DNA of 64,000 bases from Dyella sp. A6 (GCF_036320485.1 NZ_CP132911.1:1922001-1986000); one strand, 5' to 3'. Positions 27,464 to 37,698 are shown, counted from the stretch's first letter. Notes: generated by a model from the sequence alone, not told the origin. A program made the numbers and translations.

Positions 27464-28222
27464 ATGGCCAAGTGGATTCCGCTCTGGTTGCACAAGCTCA
27501 GCTCGCCACCGATTTTCTACGGCGTCGCCGGCAAGATCCGGCCCTGGGCCATCGCGCTGGCCCTGCTGCTTGGCATCGTCGCGCTGTACGGCGGCCTGTG
27601 GCTGGCCCCGCCTGACTATCAGCAGGGCAACGATTACCGCATCATTTTCATCCACGTACCCAGCGCGTGGATGAGCCTGTTCATCTATGCGGTGATGGGC
27701 ATCTCGGCCTTCATCGCGGTGATCTGGCGGATCAAGCTGGCCGAGGTGGTGGCGATGGAATCGGCCCCGATCGGCGCGGCCTTCACCTTCATCACCCTGG
27801 TCACTGGTTCGCTCTGGGGCGAACGCATGTGGGGCACCTGGTGGACCTGGGACGCACGGCTCACCTCCGAACTGGTGCTGCTGTTCCTCTATCTCGGCGT
27901 GATCGGCCTGTACCACGCTTTCGAGGACCGTCGACAGGGCGCACGTGCCGCCGGTTTCCTGGCCCTGGTGGGCATCATCAACGTGCCGATCGTGCATTTC
28001 TCGGTCGACTGGTGGAATACCCTGCACCAGGGCAGCACGGTGAACCTGTTCGGCAAGTCGCACATCGCCGCATCGATGCTGTGGCCGCTGCTGACCATGA
28101 TGGTGGCGACCAAGTGCTATTACGTGGCCAGCCTGTGCGGCCGCGCACGCACCGACCTGCTGGCGCTGGAAAGCGGCAAGGAATGGGTCCGTCGCATCGC
28201 CACCGGAGAGCAGCACACGTGA
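27464..28222 (+). CDS. ccmC: Heme-handling protein CcmC
   Basis: A 252-residue, six-helix protein of the haem-handling family. The WWD domain shows as MWGTWWTWDARLTS, with conserved haem-ligand His residues in RIIFIHVPSAW and the later NTLHQGSTVN region. CcmC loads haem onto the His of CcmE in the periplasm. It begins 4 bases after ccmB; the start at 27464 (MAKWIPLWLHK) matches the family. Confidence 0.95.
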   Translation: MAKWIPLWLHKLSSPPIFYGVAGKIRPWAIALALLLGIVALYGGLWLAPPDYQQGNDYRIIFIHVPSAWMSLFIYAVMGISAFIAVIWRIKLAEVVAMESAPIGAAFTFITLVTGSLWGERMWGTWWTWDARLTSELVLLFLYLGVIGLYHAFEDRRQGARAAGFLALVGIINVPIVHFSVDWWNTLHQGSTVNLFGKSHIAASMLWPLLTMMVATKCYYVASLCGRARTDLLALESGKEWVRRIATGEQHT

Positions 28223-28440
28223 GCTTCACTTCGTTGCACGGTTTTCTCGAAATGGGTGGCTATGCCGCCTATGTCTGGCCCGCATACGGCGTGTTCTTCG
28301 TGGTGCTGATCGCCGACTGGCTGGCCCCCGCGCTGCGACGACGACGGCTGCTGCGCGAACTTCGTGGCCGCATGGCACGTCAAAGCGCACGCGAGCGCGG
28401 CAAGGGACACGCCGCTCCGCCCTTCCCGCCCGCTTCCTGA
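28219..28440 (+). CDS. ccmD: Heme exporter protein CcmD
   Basis: A 73-residue protein with a GTG start inside the ccmC stop. It has the CcmD pattern LEMGGYAAYVWPAYG followed by one membrane helix (VFFVVLIADWL) and a basic cytosolic tail RRRRLLRELRGRMARQ. CcmD is needed to release haem-CcmE from CcmABC. Confidence 0.9.
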   Translation: MSFTSLHGFLEMGGYAAYVWPAYGVFFVVLIADWLAPALRRRRLLRELRGRMARQSARERGKGHAAPPFPPAS

Positions 28441-28464
28441 GCAAGCCAACGCACGGTCACTCCC

Positions 28465-28932
28465 ATGAACCCCACGCGCCAACGCAGACTCATCCTGGTC
28501 GTCTCGATCCTTGCCGCGGTGGCGGTGGCGGTGGGACTGACCGTATTCGCCCTCTCGCGCAACATGAACTACCTGTTCACCCCCAGCCAGGTCGAGGCCG
28601 GCAAGGCACACGACTACCGCACGTTCCGCCTCGGCGGCATGGTCAAAGCCGGCACGATCCGGCACGACGAGCACTCGCTGATGGTGCACTTCACAGTGGT
28701 CGACGCCGATGGTGCCATGCCAGTGGACTACGACGGAATCCTGCCCGACCTATTCCGCGCCAACCAGTCGGTCATTGCCACCGGGCACATGGACGGCAAC
28801 CACTTCGTCGCCACCCAGGTTCTGGCCAAGCACGACGCCACCTATATGCCGCGTGAGCTGAAGGAAGCGATGGCGAAGGCGCATGCCGGGCGGCATATCG
28901 CCCAGGACACGACCGCGGAGAAAACCCCATGA
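28465..28932 (+). CDS. ccmE: Cytochrome c-type biogenesis haem chaperone CcmE
   Basis: A 155-residue protein with an N-terminal anchor helix (about residues 8-30) and a periplasmic OB-fold. The covalent haem-binding His lies in [10 protein letters not shown] near residue 127. It ferries haem from CcmC to CcmF. Its stop overlaps the ccmF start. Confidence 0.95.
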   Translation: MNPTRQRRLILVVSILAAVAVAVGLTVFALSRNMNYLFTPSQVEAGKAHDYRTFRLGGMVKAGTIRHDEHSLMVHFTVVDADGAMPVDYDGILPDLFRANQSVIATGHMDGNHFVATQVLAKHDATYMPRELKEAMAKAHAGRHIAQDTTAEKTP

Positions 28933-30929
28933 CACCGGAACTCGGTCAACTTGCGCTGATCCTCGCCCTGCTGCTGGCGCTGGCCCAGGGCATCCTGCCG
29001 ATCATCGGCGCATGGCGCGACAACCGAGCCATGATGGCGATCGCGCGGCCTGCCGCCGCCGGACAGGCGGTGTTCGTAGCACTGGCCTTTCTGATCCTGG
29101 TGTGGTCGTTCCTGCACTTCGACTTCTCGGTGCGTTATGTCGCCGAGAACTCGAACCTGGAACTGCCCTGGTACTACCGCATCGCCGCGACTTGGGGCGC
29201 GCACGAAGGCTCGCTACTGCTGTGGATCCTGATCCTCAATGTCTGGACTGTGGCGCTGGCGATCTTCGGACGCAACCTGCCGGAAGCCTTTGCCGCGCGC
29301 GTACTAGCCGTGATGGGCCTGGTCTCGGTGGGCTTCCTTTCATTCACCCTGTTCACCTCCGACCCGTTCACCCGGCTGCTGCCCGCCCCGATGAACGGCG
29401 CCGACCTGAATCCGGTGCTGCAGGACCCAGGCATGACCTTCCACCCGCCGATGCTCTACATGGGCTACGTCGGGTTTTCGGTGGCGTTCGCCTTCGCCAT
29501 CGCCGCGTTGCTCGGCGGTTCGATGGAACAGTCATGGGTGCGCCAGGCGCGTCCGTGGACCAATGCCGCCTGGGGCTTTCTCAGCTGCGGCATCGTGGCC
29601 GGCAGTTGGTGGGCCTATGCCGAGCTGGGCTGGGGCGGCTGGTGGTTCTGGGACCCGGTGGAGAACGCCAGCTTCATGCCGTGGCTGGTGGGCGCGGCCC
29701 TGATCCACGCACAGGCAGTCACCGAAAAGCGCGGCTCGCTGCGTGCCTGGACCATCCTGCTCTCGATCTTCGCCTTCTCGCTGTCGCTGCTGGGTACCTT
29801 CCTGGTCCGCTCGGGTCTGCTGACCAGCGTCCACGCCTTCGCTTCCGACCCGCGTCGCGGCCTATACATCCTCTGCTACCTGGCGGTGGTCGTGGGCGGC
29901 TCGCTGCTGCTTTACGCGCTGCGAGCACCCAAGGTCTTGGGTGGCAAGCCGTTTGCCGTGGTGTCGCGCGAAACCGCCCTACTGGTCGGCAACCTGATGT
30001 TCACCGTGGCCGCGGCGATGGTGATGCTGGGCACGCTGTTCCCGCTGATCGGCGACGCCCTGCACATGGGCCGCATCTCGGTGGGACCGCCCTATTTCGG
30101 GCTGCTGTTCCCGCTGCTGATGACGCCAGTCGTGCTGCTGCTGCCGCTGGGCCCCTACCTGCGCTGGGGCAAGGGCGAAGGCAAACTGCTGAAGGGCGTA
30201 CTGGTCCGCTGCGGCATCGCCGCCGTGGCCTGTGCGCTGATCGCGGCGTTCTTCGTACACGGCAGGCCCAAGGCGATCATGGGCGTGGCCGCGGCGGTGT
30301 GGGTCGCCACCGGCGTGGTGCTTTACGTGGTCAAGCGCTGGCGCGAGATGCCGCGCGGACGCCGCTACCCAGCCGAGATGGCCGGCATGCTGCTGGCCCA
30401 CTTCGGCGTGGCGGTGTTTCTGATTGGCGTATTGCTGTCCGAGTCGCTGAGCGTGACCCAGGACGTACGCATGTCCCCCGGCGACGTGCAGACCATCGGT
30501 GGTTACCAGTTCCGCTTCGACGGCATCAAGCAGACACTGGGGCCCAACTGGCATGCCGAGCAGGCCACGGTGGTGGTGAGCCACGACGGCAAACCGTTCA
30601 CCATCATGCACCCGCAGAAGCGCACCTACCCGCATGACCAGGTGCAGACCGAGTCGGCGGTGGACCCCGGCGTTACCCGCGACCTTTACGTGGCGCTGGG
30701 CGAACCGATGGATGCCGGCAACATACACGGCGCGTGGGGTCTGCGCCTGTACTACAAGCCGTTCATCCGCTGGATATGGGGCGGCGGCCTGTTCATGATG
30801 CTGGGCGGCTTCGTCACCGCCTTCGACCGTCGCTTCCGCAGCCGTCGCGCACCTGCCACTGAGTCGGCTGCCACGGAACCGGCTGGCGATGGCGCGCCGC
30901 TGGCCCGGCCAGGCGAGGCTGGCGCATGA
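28929..30929 (+). CDS. ccmF: Haem lyase subunit CcmF
   Basis: A 666-residue membrane protein with about 14 helices and a large periplasmic loop. The WWD motif [17 protein letters not shown] and the His-rich [13 protein letters not shown] are clear. With CcmH/CcmI it attaches haem to the CXXCH motif of apocytochromes c. It overlaps both neighbours by four bases. Confidence 0.96.
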   Translation: MTPELGQLALILALLLALAQGILPIIGAWRDNRAMMAIARPAAAGQAVFVALAFLILVWSFLHFDFSVRYVAENSNLELPWYYRIAATWGAHEGSLLLWILILNVWTVALAIFGRNLPEAFAARVLAVMGLVSVGFLSFTLFTSDPFTRLLPAPMNGADLNPVLQDPGMTFHPPMLYMGYVGFSVAFAFAIAALLGGSMEQSWVRQARPWTNAAWGFLSCGIVAGSWWAYAELGWGGWWFWDPVENASFMPWLVGAALIHAQAVTEKRGSLRAWTILLSIFAFSLSLLGTFLVRSGLLTSVHAFASDPRRGLYILCYLAVVVGGSLLLYALRAPKVLGGKPFAVVSRETALLVGNLMFTVAAAMVMLGTLFPLIGDALHMGRISVGPPYFGLLFPLLMTPVVLLLPLGPYLRWGKGEGKLLKGVLVRCGIAAVACALIAAFFVHGRPKAIMGVAAAVWVATGVVLYVVKRWREMPRGRRYPAEMAGMLLAHFGVAVFLIGVLLSESLSVTQDVRMSPGDVQTIGGYQFRFDGIKQTLGPNWHAEQATVVVSHDGKPFTIMHPQKRTYPHDQVQTESAVDPGVTRDLYVALGEPMDAGNIHGAWGLRLYYKPFIRWIWGGGLFMMLGGFVTAFDRRFRSRRAPATESAATEPAGDGAPLARPGEAGA

Positions 30930-31468
30930 ACCGACTGATCCCCTTTCTTGCCTTCGTGCTGCTGGCCGGACTGCTCGGCTTCGGCATCTGGTGGAACAGT
31001 TCGCACGACCCCACCGCGGTGCCCTCGCCGTTGATCAACAAACCGGCACCGGCTTTCGCCCTGCCGGAACTGGACGACCCGGCCAGGGTCGTGACCAAGG
31101 CCTCGCTGCTGGGCAAACCCTATCTGCTGAACGTGTTCGCCAGCTGGTGCTACGTCTGTGGCGAGGAACACCCGATACTGATGGCCGAAGCCAGCCACTT
31201 CGGTGTGCCGCTGATCGGCTACAACTACAAGGATGCGCCGGCCGATGCCAAGGCCTGGCTGTCCCGCCACGGCGACCCGTACACGATGGTGCTGGCCGAC
31301 CGCAGCGGTCAGACCGCGATGAATTTCGGCGTCTACGGCGCGCCGGAAACCTATCTGATCGACGCCAGCGGCGTCATCCGCTACAAGCGCATCGGCCCAC
31401 TGACGCCCGAGGTCATCCGCACCCAGCTGGAACCGGCCATCGCCGCATTGAAGAAGGAGGCACCATGA
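30926..31468 (+). CDS. ccmG: Thiol:disulfide interchange protein CcmG/DsbE
   Basis: A 180-residue, membrane-anchored thioredoxin-fold protein that reduces apocytochrome c cysteines before haem ligation. The anchor helix is at residues 4-22. The active site is SWCYVCGEEHP; the CXXC dipeptide Tyr-Val differs from the Pro-Thr of E. coli. The cis-Pro loop GAPETYLID, a CcmG hallmark, is present. Confidence 0.94.
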   Translation: MNRLIPFLAFVLLAGLLGFGIWWNSSHDPTAVPSPLINKPAPAFALPELDDPARVVTKASLLGKPYLLNVFASWCYVCGEEHPILMAEASHFGVPLIGYNYKDAPADAKAWLSRHGDPYTMVLADRSGQTAMNFGVYGAPETYLIDASGVIRYKRIGPLTPEVIRTQLEPAIAALKKEAP

Positions 31469-31941
31469 CGCGTCGCTGGCTGCATGCGTTGCTGGTCTCA
31501 CTCGCTCTGATGTTCGCAACCGGTGCGGCCGCGCAGGCGATCGACCCGCTGCCGTTCAAGGATCACGCCCAGGAAGTGCGCTTCCAGAAACTGACCGGGC
31601 AATTGCGCTGCATGGTCTGCCAGAACGAGACCCTGGCCGACTCCAACGCCAGCCTGGCGCGCGACATGCGCCACAAGGTGTTCCAGTTGATGCAGCAGGG
31701 CAAGAGCAACGCCCAGATCAAGCAATACCTGGTCGACCGCTACTCCGATTTCGTGCTGTATGACCCGCCGGTGCAACCCAATACCTGGCTGCTCTGGTTC
31801 GGTCCGTTATTGATTCTTATCGCTGGAGGCATCGCCGTTGCCATGGTGGTGCGCAAGCGCAGCCGCGTGCGCGCCGGGACCGATGCTGATCCGGCAGTGA
31901 CAAGTACCGCGGAAGCGGCCGACAACGGGGATGACTGGTGA
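31465..31941 (+). CDS. ccmH: Cytochrome c-type biogenesis protein CcmH
   Basis: A 158-residue protein with a cleavable signal (ending near TGAAAQA), the redox motif LRCMVCQNETLADSNA and a C-terminal membrane helix (LLWFGPLLILIAGGIAVAMVV). It handles apocytochrome c thiols together with CcmG. The start at 31465 has AAGGAGG six bases upstream. Confidence 0.95.
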   Translation: MTRRWLHALLVSLALMFATGAAAQAIDPLPFKDHAQEVRFQKLTGQLRCMVCQNETLADSNASLARDMRHKVFQLMQQGKSNAQIKQYLVDRYSDFVLYDPPVQPNTWLLWFGPLLILIAGGIAVAMVVRKRSRVRAGTDADPAVTSTAEAADNGDDW

Positions 31942-33014
31942 AAATCGCCTTTTTCATTGCGGCCGCACTGATGGTGGCGCTGGCGCTGGCCCTGCTCCTG
32001 CTGCCGCTGCTGCGTCACGGCCGTCGCCAGGGTCACTCGCGCCATATTTTCGTGCTTGCGCTGGTGATCGCCTTCGTACTGCCACTGTCGGCCGCCGGCC
32101 TGTACCTGCTGGTAGGTACGCCGGTAGCGCTTGATGGCGTGCCCTCGCAACAGAAGATGACCGCCGACATCGACCAGGCGATCCACAAGCTGCGTGCACA
32201 CCTGACGACGCATCCCGATGACGTACAGGGCTGGATGTTGCTGGCGCAGGCCGCCACCGACATGCAGCAGCCCGACGAGGCGCATGAGGCTTACGACCGG
32301 GTACTCGCGCTCACGCCCAACAACGCCACCGCCATGGTGGGTTGGGCCGAGACCGACGCCATGGTGCGCGAGGACCACCGCATCCAGGGCCGCGCCCGCG
32401 TGCTGCTGCAACAGGCCGTGAAGCTCGAGCCCAACAATCAGCGCGGCCTGTGGCTGCTCGGCATCAGCCAGTTCCAGGCGGACCAATATGCGCAGGCCGC
32501 GGCGACCTGGCGACTGCTGCAGCCATTGCTGACACCTGGCTCGAAGGTGGCGCAGGCAGTGGCCACGCAGATTGCCATGGCCGATGCGCGCGCGGGCCAT
32601 GTGCCTGCAGATGCCGCCTCGCCCTCCTCCGCGACAACAGTATCGACACCCGCATCCACAGCGGCGAGCACCGCGCTGACCGTGCAGGTATCGCTGGCAC
32701 CGGCCCTGAAAAACAAACTGAAACCTGGCGATACCCTGTTCGTCTACGCGCGGGCGGAGCATGGTCCGCCGATGCCGCTGGCCGTGGCGAAACTGCCTGC
32801 CAGCCGGCTGCCGGCCACGGTCCGGCTGACCGACGCGATGGGCATGCTGCCGCAGATGAAGCTGTCGTCGGCCAGGCAGGTCTATGTCGGCGCCCGCGTC
32901 AGCCATAGCGGCCAGGCCATCGCGCAGTCCGGCGACCTCGAAGGCGATGCCGGTGTGGTGGCCGTGGACAGCAACGCCCCAGTCAAGATCGTCATCGACC
33001 ATATCCATGGATAA
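31938..33014 (+). CDS. ccmI: Cytochrome c maturation TPR protein CcmI
   Basis: A 358-residue protein with two N-terminal helices, then tetratricopeptide repeats (for example GWMLLAQAATDMQQPDEAHEAY and the NNQRGLWLLGISQFQADQY region), then a periplasmic C-terminal beta domain after an Ala/Ser/Thr-rich linker. CcmI chaperones apocytochrome c to the haem lyase. The start is GTG within the ccmH stop. Confidence 0.92.
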   Translation: MKIAFFIAAALMVALALALLLLPLLRHGRRQGHSRHIFVLALVIAFVLPLSAAGLYLLVGTPVALDGVPSQQKMTADIDQAIHKLRAHLTTHPDDVQGWMLLAQAATDMQQPDEAHEAYDRVLALTPNNATAMVGWAETDAMVREDHRIQGRARVLLQQAVKLEPNNQRGLWLLGISQFQADQYAQAAATWRLLQPLLTPGSKVAQAVATQIAMADARAGHVPADAASPSSATTVSTPASTAASTALTVQVSLAPALKNKLKPGDTLFVYARAEHGPPMPLAVAKLPASRLPATVRLTDAMGMLPQMKLSSARQVYVGARVSHSGQAIAQSGDLEGDAGVVAVDSNAPVKIVIDHIHG

Positions 33015-33023
33015 GCCCGCTGC

Positions 33024-34145
33024 ATGAGCCACGACGCACGCCGCTATTTCGACCTGCCCTCGCCGTTCCGCATGAAACGCGGCGGTGAGCTGCACGCTGC
33101 GCGCGTGGCCTACGAGACCTGGGGCGTACTGAACGACGCCCGCGACAACGCGGTGCTGATCCTCACCGGCCTCTCGCCCAGCGCACATGCCGCGTCCGGC
33201 ACCGCCGACCCGTCGCCCGGCTGGTGGGAAGGCATGCTCGGACCGGGCAAGGCCATCGACAGCCAGCGCTGGTTCGTGATCTGCGTGAACTCGCTGGGCA
33301 GCGACAAGGGCTCGACCTGCCCAGCCTCCATCGACCCGGCCACCGGCGAACCGTACCGGCTGACGTTCCCGGAACTGTCACTGGAAGACGTGGCCGATGC
33401 CGCGCATGCCGTCGTCGCCAGCTTGGGCATCGAACGACTGGCCTGCCTGATCGGCTGTTCGATGGGTGGCATGAGCGCGCTGGCCTACATGGTGTCGCAT
33501 CCCGGCAGCGCACGTGCCCACATCAGCGTGGACACCGCGCCGCAGGCGCAGCCGTTCGCCATTGCCATCCGCTCGCTGCAGCGCGAGGCGATCCGGCTCG
33601 ATCCTGCTTGGGACGAAGGCCAGTACGACATTCACGCCGGCCCGGATGACCGCCGCTATCCCGACATCGGTATGAGCATCGCGCGCAAGCTGGGCGTGAT
33701 CACCTACCGCTCGGCGATGGAATGGAATGGACGCTTCGCGCGCATCCGGCTCGACCCCGAACAGCGCGACGACGACCCGTTCGGGCTGGAGTTCCAGGTG
33801 GAGTCCTATCTCGAAGGACACGCCCGCCGCTTCGTCCGCACCTTCGATCCCAACAGTTACCTCTATCTGTCGCGCGCCAGCGACTGGTTCGACATCGCCG
33901 AATACGGCCACGGCAGCGTGCTCGAAGGGCTCAAGCGCATCTGTATCGAACAGGCACTGGTGATCGGCGTCAGCACCGACATCCTGTTTCCGCTGGAACA
34001 GCAGGAGCAGATTGCCGCCGGCCTGCAGGCGGCCGGGGCCCGGGTGGAGTTCGTGGCGCTGGACTCGCCGCAGGGGCACGACGCCTTTCTGGTCGACATC
34101 GAAAACTACAGTCGCGCCATCGGCGGCTTTCTCGCCCGCCTGTAA
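33024..34145 (+). CDS. metX: MetX-family acyltransferase, probably serine O-succinyltransferase
   Basis: A 373-residue alpha/beta-hydrolase-fold acyltransferase. The nucleophile Ser is in IGCSMGGMSALAY near residue 147, and the Asp (GVSTDILFP) and His (SPQGHDAFLVD) complete the triad. Annotation pipelines name this homoserine O-acetyltransferase. However, Xanthomonadales MetX-like proteins have been shown to succinylate L-serine for cysteine synthesis. The ILTGLSPSAHAASG loop differs from the TGDSH-type loop I associate with true homoserine acetyltransferases. The cysteine-dioxygenase-family gene next to it fits sulfur amino acid metabolism. It lies 9 bases after ccmI. Confidence 0.85.
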   Translation: MSHDARRYFDLPSPFRMKRGGELHAARVAYETWGVLNDARDNAVLILTGLSPSAHAASGTADPSPGWWEGMLGPGKAIDSQRWFVICVNSLGSDKGSTCPASIDPATGEPYRLTFPELSLEDVADAAHAVVASLGIERLACLIGCSMGGMSALAYMVSHPGSARAHISVDTAPQAQPFAIAIRSLQREAIRLDPAWDEGQYDIHAGPDDRRYPDIGMSIARKLGVITYRSAMEWNGRFARIRLDPEQRDDDPFGLEFQVESYLEGHARRFVRTFDPNSYLYLSRASDWFDIAEYGHGSVLEGLKRICIEQALVIGVSTDILFPLEQQEQIAAGLQAAGARVEFVALDSPQGHDAFLVDIENYSRAIGGFLARL

Positions 34146-34200
34146 CCAAAATCCGGCGCTGCTAAGATAGGCCCGTCAACGCCTTAGATCCGAGAACACC

Positions 34201-34791
34201 ATGCTTACCACGGAATTCCCCGGCTGCCGCAAGCTGATCGACGCCATCGACACGGCAGTGGCCCAGGGCTCCACCCCGGCCATTACCGACAGCCTGCGCA
34301 ACAGCTTGTGCAAGCTGATCCGCGGCAACGAAGTACAACTGCCCGACTGCGTGTTCGAGACAGCCGAAGGCCGCTATGCGCGCCGCGAGCTGTACCGCAG
34401 CGACGAACACGGCTACTGCGTCGTCGCGATGACCTGGGGGCCCGGCCAGGGCACACCCATCCATGACCACTGCGGCATGTGGTGCGTGGAAGGCGTGTGG
34501 AGCGGTGCGCTCGAGGTCGTGCAATACGAGCGCCTGAAGGACGAAGGCGAGCACTGCCGCTTCCAGCCGGTCGGCTCGATCCAGGCAGGGCCAGGCTCCG
34601 CCGGCAGCCTGATCCCCCCGCACGAGTATCACACCATCCGCAACCCCAGCGACGATGCGGTGGCTGTGAGCCTGCACATCTACTCGGGCAACATGACCCA
34701 CTGCGCCATCTTCCAGCCCCCCGCCGGCGAGCACGGCGAACACGGCTACCTGCGCCATGACCGCAAGCTGGGGCTCGACCCGGTGCACTGA
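34201..34791 (+). CDS. Cysteine dioxygenase-family thiol dioxygenase
   Basis: A 196-residue cupin with the iron-binding signature GTPIHDHCGMWCVEGVWSG, where two His ligands lie in HDH, and a third His in PPHEYHTIRNPS. This is the cysteine dioxygenase type I family, oxidising cysteine to cysteine sulfinate. Bacterial members with this overall pattern sometimes prefer 3-mercaptopropionate, which sequence alone does not settle. It sits 55 bases downstream of the MetX-like gene on the same strand. Confidence 0.85.
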   Translation: MLTTEFPGCRKLIDAIDTAVAQGSTPAITDSLRNSLCKLIRGNEVQLPDCVFETAEGRYARRELYRSDEHGYCVVAMTWGPGQGTPIHDHCGMWCVEGVWSGALEVVQYERLKDEGEHCRFQPVGSIQAGPGSAGSLIPPHEYHTIRNPSDDAVAVSLHIYSGNMTHCAIFQPPAGEHGEHGYLRHDRKLGLDPVH

Positions 34792-34816
34792 AGTCGGCAT
34801 AATCCACCGCCTGCAT

Positions 34817-34902
34817 GCCGGTGTGGCGGAATGGTAGACGCGGCGGACTCAAAATCCGCTTCTGGCGACAGAGTGTAGGTTCAAGTCCTATCACCGGTAC
34901 CA
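34817..34902 (+). tRNA. tRNA-Leu(CAA)
   Basis: An 86-base class II tRNA. The acceptor arm pairs GCCGGTG with CACCGGT, the anticodon stem GCGGA/TCCGC frames the loop CTCAAAA with anticodon CAA, a long variable arm follows (TCTGGCGACAGAGT region), and the T-arm contains GGTTCAAGTCC. CCA is encoded. Confidence 0.95.
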
Positions 34903-34930
34903 CTGATAATTCAGTTATTTGCAGACCATA

Positions 34931-34957
34931 AGGGCGCCACAGTGCGCCCTTTATTTT
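34931..34957 (+). terminator. Intrinsic terminator of tRNA-Leu
   Basis: AGGGCGC and GCGCCCT pair around a CACAGT loop, followed by TTATTTT. It lies 28 bases after the tRNA. Confidence 0.85.
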
Positions 34958-34986
34958 GGTCCGCAATTCATGGATTGGTCCGCAAT
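34956..34986 (+). repeat. 12-bp direct repeat downstream of tRNA-Leu
   Basis: TTGGTCCGCAAT occurs at 34956-34967 and again at 34975-34986, with TCATGGA just after the first copy and TCCATGA just after the second. Short direct repeats behind a tRNA are typical of recombinase arm sites, suggesting an old integration site, but no integrase is present. Confidence 0.5.
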
Positions 34987-35057
34987 GGCATCCATGAGAT
35001 ATGGCAGACGTAGCCTCGGACTCATGCCTGGGCGTATTAACTCGCTCTTGAAACCCA

Positions 35058-36335
35058 TCACGACCATTGCGCCTCGATCACGTCGGCCGCGCGGGCCGCC
35101 CCGTCCTGCGCGCGCAGGGTCGATGCGATCGCTGCCGCACGCTCATGCACTGCTCCCGCCGACAACGCCTCGAGCAGGCTCGCCGCGCGATCCGCCCGAT
35201 AGCGGGCCGCAGGTAATGTCTCGGCCACGCCCAGCCTCCGCATGCGGGCGGCGTTGTCGTGCTGGTCGAAGCCGTGCGGCACGACCAGCGAAGGTACCCC
35301 TGCATGCAGCGCCTCTGCGCTGGTGCCGACACCGCCGTGATGCACCACGACCGCCGCATGCGGGAATACGGCCGCATGCGGCGCATAGTCGACCGCGACT
35401 ACGCCTGGCGGCAGCGTCGTCGGCAAGCGCTCGCGCATCGCCGGCGAACCGGTGAACAACACCGCCCGCTGGCCAAGGGCTGTGGCCGCGGCAAGACTCT
35501 CGCGCAGGAACGACGCATTGGCGTGCACCGCGGTCGAGCCCAGCGAAAAGACCAGCGGCGGTGTTCCGTCTCGCAGAAACCCGGCCAGCGACGGGTCGAT
35601 CACGGTGGGCTGTGTGTAGCGGGCAAATCCGCACTGCTGGGTAAGTGGCGGCCAGTCGGACTGGGGCTTGCCGAGCAGTTCCGGGAACAGCGCCAGCACA
35701 CCGGCCGGTGCGAACTGTCCTTGATGGAACGGGTCGCCACGCGGCGATTCGGGTGACAGCCCCAGCTCGCGACGAAAGCGTCGTACCGGTGCGGTCCAGC
35801 CATGGGTCATCCGGCACGATAGCCGCTGCAGCAGACGCCCGCGAGCAGGCGTAGCGCCAAAGAAGCGATCGAGCGTGGTCAGGCCGGTTGCCGGCATGTC
35901 GGTGGCCGAGAGCAGACTGGCCGGAGCCAGCACCGCCGACAACCAGTGCAGACGCCCAGCCGCCGCCAGCGTCTCGCCCAGGATCTGTCCGGCGAAGGCC
36001 AGCGTGCTGGTGAGCAGCACATCGGCATCGGCACACAGCGGCGCCAGCCTGGCATAGCTGGCGCTTACATCCGCCGCGGCGAAATCGCGCACCACGAACG
36101 CCGGCCCGCGCCATGGATGAAAGGCCTTGATCGTGAAGGCCTCGCGATCATCGGGTTCGGGCATGCCGCTGGCATCGGCGAACGCCAGACCGGCCTGCAT
36201 GACCGCCTCGCGATGAACCGCATGGGTCGCGATCGTGACACGGTGTCCGCGTTCCGCCAGGCGGCAACCGATGGCCAGGAATGGAAACAGATCGCCCAGC
36301 GAACCGACTGTGGCAACAACGATATGCCGTCCCAT
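35058..36335 (-). CDS. Glycosyltransferase, GT1/UGT-like (nucleotide-sugar binding)
   Basis: A 425-residue GT-B enzyme. The N-terminal acceptor domain opens [20 protein letters not shown], and the C-terminal donor domain has [19 protein letters not shown] and [19 protein letters not shown]. This is the pattern of the bacterial GT1 group that includes RhlB and sterol or macrolide glucosyltransferases. The sugar and acceptor are unknown. The start at 36335 is used because it directly precedes the Rossmann motif. It is divergent from the VOC gene, 119 bases away. Confidence 0.85.
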   Translation of the reverse strand: MGRHIVVATVGSLGDLFPFLAIGCRLAERGHRVTIATHAVHREAVMQAGLAFADASGMPEPDDREAFTIKAFHPWRGPAFVVRDFAAADVSASYARLAPLCADADVLLTSTLAFAGQILGETLAAAGRLHWLSAVLAPASLLSATDMPATGLTTLDRFFGATPARGRLLQRLSCRMTHGWTAPVRRFRRELGLSPESPRGDPFHQGQFAPAGVLALFPELLGKPQSDWPPLTQQCGFARYTQPTVIDPSLAGFLRDGTPPLVFSLGSTAVHANASFLRESLAAATALGQRAVLFTGSPAMRERLPTTLPPGVVAVDYAPHAAVFPHAAVVVHHGGVGTSAEALHAGVPSLVVPHGFDQHDNAARMRRLGVAETLPAARYRADRAASLLEALSAGAVHERAAAIASTLRAQDGAARAADVIEAQWS

Positions 36336-36454
36336 GCGTGCACGCAGCCTTTCGTCACCAGACCGCCGGTGAGCATAACGCCTGCCGGCGTGTTGACCGC
36401 CATCGCAGCAGCCCGCATGCTCGCCGGACCTTTTCGACGTATGCGCCCTCGCCC

Positions 36455-36877
36455 ATGAGCAGCCTGCCGCCGTTCCACCTGGCCTTTCCCGTGACCTCGC
36501 TGGACAAGGCGCGAGCCTTCTACGGAGAACTGCTTGGCTGTCCGGAGGGGCGCAGCAGCGCGGACTGGGTCGACTTCGACTTCCACGGGCATCAGATCGT
36601 GGCCCATCTGGCACCCGAGGAGACACGGCCGGCTGCCGCGCATGACGTGGACGGCGATGCGGTGCCGGTGCGTCATTTTGGCCTGGTTCTGCCGATGGAT
36701 GCCTGGCACGCATTGGCCGAGCGCCTGCGCGCGGCCGGGGTCCGTTTCGTGATCGAGCCCCACGTCCGCTTCGCCGGTCAACCCGGTGAGCAGGCCACGA
36801 TGTTCCTGCTCGATCCCTGCGGCAACGCGCTGGAGTTCAAGGCCTTCGCCGACCCTGCGCGGCTGTTCGCCAAATAG
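36455..36877 (+). CDS. VOC family (glyoxalase/bleomycin-resistance-like) protein
   Basis: A 140-residue protein of two beta-alpha-beta-beta-beta modules. It starts [23 protein letters not shown], has [16 protein letters not shown] in the middle, and ends [16 protein letters not shown]. Metal-ligand-type residues (His in FHLAF, His in VRHFG, Glu in LEFK) are in the usual places. Many members are dioxygenases, isomerases or resistance proteins; the substrate is unknown. It is convergent with nadK. Confidence 0.85.
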   Translation: MSSLPPFHLAFPVTSLDKARAFYGELLGCPEGRSSADWVDFDFHGHQIVAHLAPEETRPAAAHDVDGDAVPVRHFGLVLPMDAWHALAERLRAAGVRFVIEPHVRFAGQPGEQATMFLLDPCGNALEFKAFADPARLFAK

Positions 36878-36936
36878 GCGGACGCGGGATCACACGCTCC
36901 GGGTAATGGCTGACCGGATGGCGCGCACGGGCGTGC

Positions 36937-37698
36937 CTACTCCGAGGCGAACTGCTCGTCCAGGATGCGCTGCTCCAGGTTGTGCTCGGGGTCGAACAGC
37001 AGTCGCACGCCCTGCGCTGCCGCCTGCTCGACGTCGACCGCACGCACGTCGCGCACCTCGAGGAAATCCGCCGTGGCACTGACCGGGCGCTTGCCCGGAT
37101 CGAGCACGCGCAGGCTGACCCGCGTGCGGTGCGGCAGGATCGCCCCGCGCCAGCGTCGTGGGCGGAACGGGCTGATCGGAGTCAGGGCCAGCACATTGGC
37201 ATCCAGCGGCAGAATCGGGCCGTGAGCGGACAGGTTGTAGGCCGTGGAACCGGCCGGGGTCGCCACCATCACGCCGTCGCAGATCAGGTTGGGCAGTTTC
37301 ACGGCCTCGTTGAGCTTCACTTCGAGGTGAGCCGCCTGGTTGCTCTGCCGCAGCAACGAGACCTCGTTGAATGCCAGGGCCTGGTGCACTTCGCCACGCG
37401 CATCGGTCACGCGCATCTGCAACGGATACAGCACGGCCTCGTGGGCACGGCCGATACGCTCGGGGAGGCCGTCCAGCCGGTGCTTGTTCATCAGAAAGCC
37501 GACGCGCCCCAGCTTCATGCCATAGACAGGAATCTCCAGCTCGCGATGCGCATGCAGGGTGCGCAGCATGAAGCCGTCGCCGCCCAGCGCCACGATCACC
37601 TCGGCATCGGTGGCCGGGACATCGCCATAGCGTTCGACGAGCTTGCGCCGCGCCTGCTGGGCGACGCTGGTATCACTGGCGACAAAGGCGAATCGCAT
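36937..37698 (-). CDS. nadK: NAD kinase
   Basis: A 253-residue enzyme phosphorylating NAD to NADP. It has the conserved ALGGDGFML (GGDG loop), [18 protein letters not shown] (NE/D motif) and [16 protein letters not shown]. Length is at the short end of the family. The start at 37698 (MRFAFVAS) is normal. It lies downstream of the glutamate dehydrogenase gene on the same strand, separated by a 28-base palindrome. Confidence 0.95.
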   Translation of the reverse strand: MRFAFVASDTSVAQQARRKLVERYGDVPATDAEVIVALGGDGFMLRTLHAHRELEIPVYGMKLGRVGFLMNKHRLDGLPERIGRAHEAVLYPLQMRVTDARGEVHQALAFNEVSLLRQSNQAAHLEVKLNEAVKLPNLICDGVMVATPAGSTAYNLSAHGPILPLDANVLALTPISPFRPRRWRGAILPHRTRVSLRVLDPGKRPVSATADFLEVRDVRAVDVEQAAAQGVRLLFDPEHNLEQRILDEQFASE

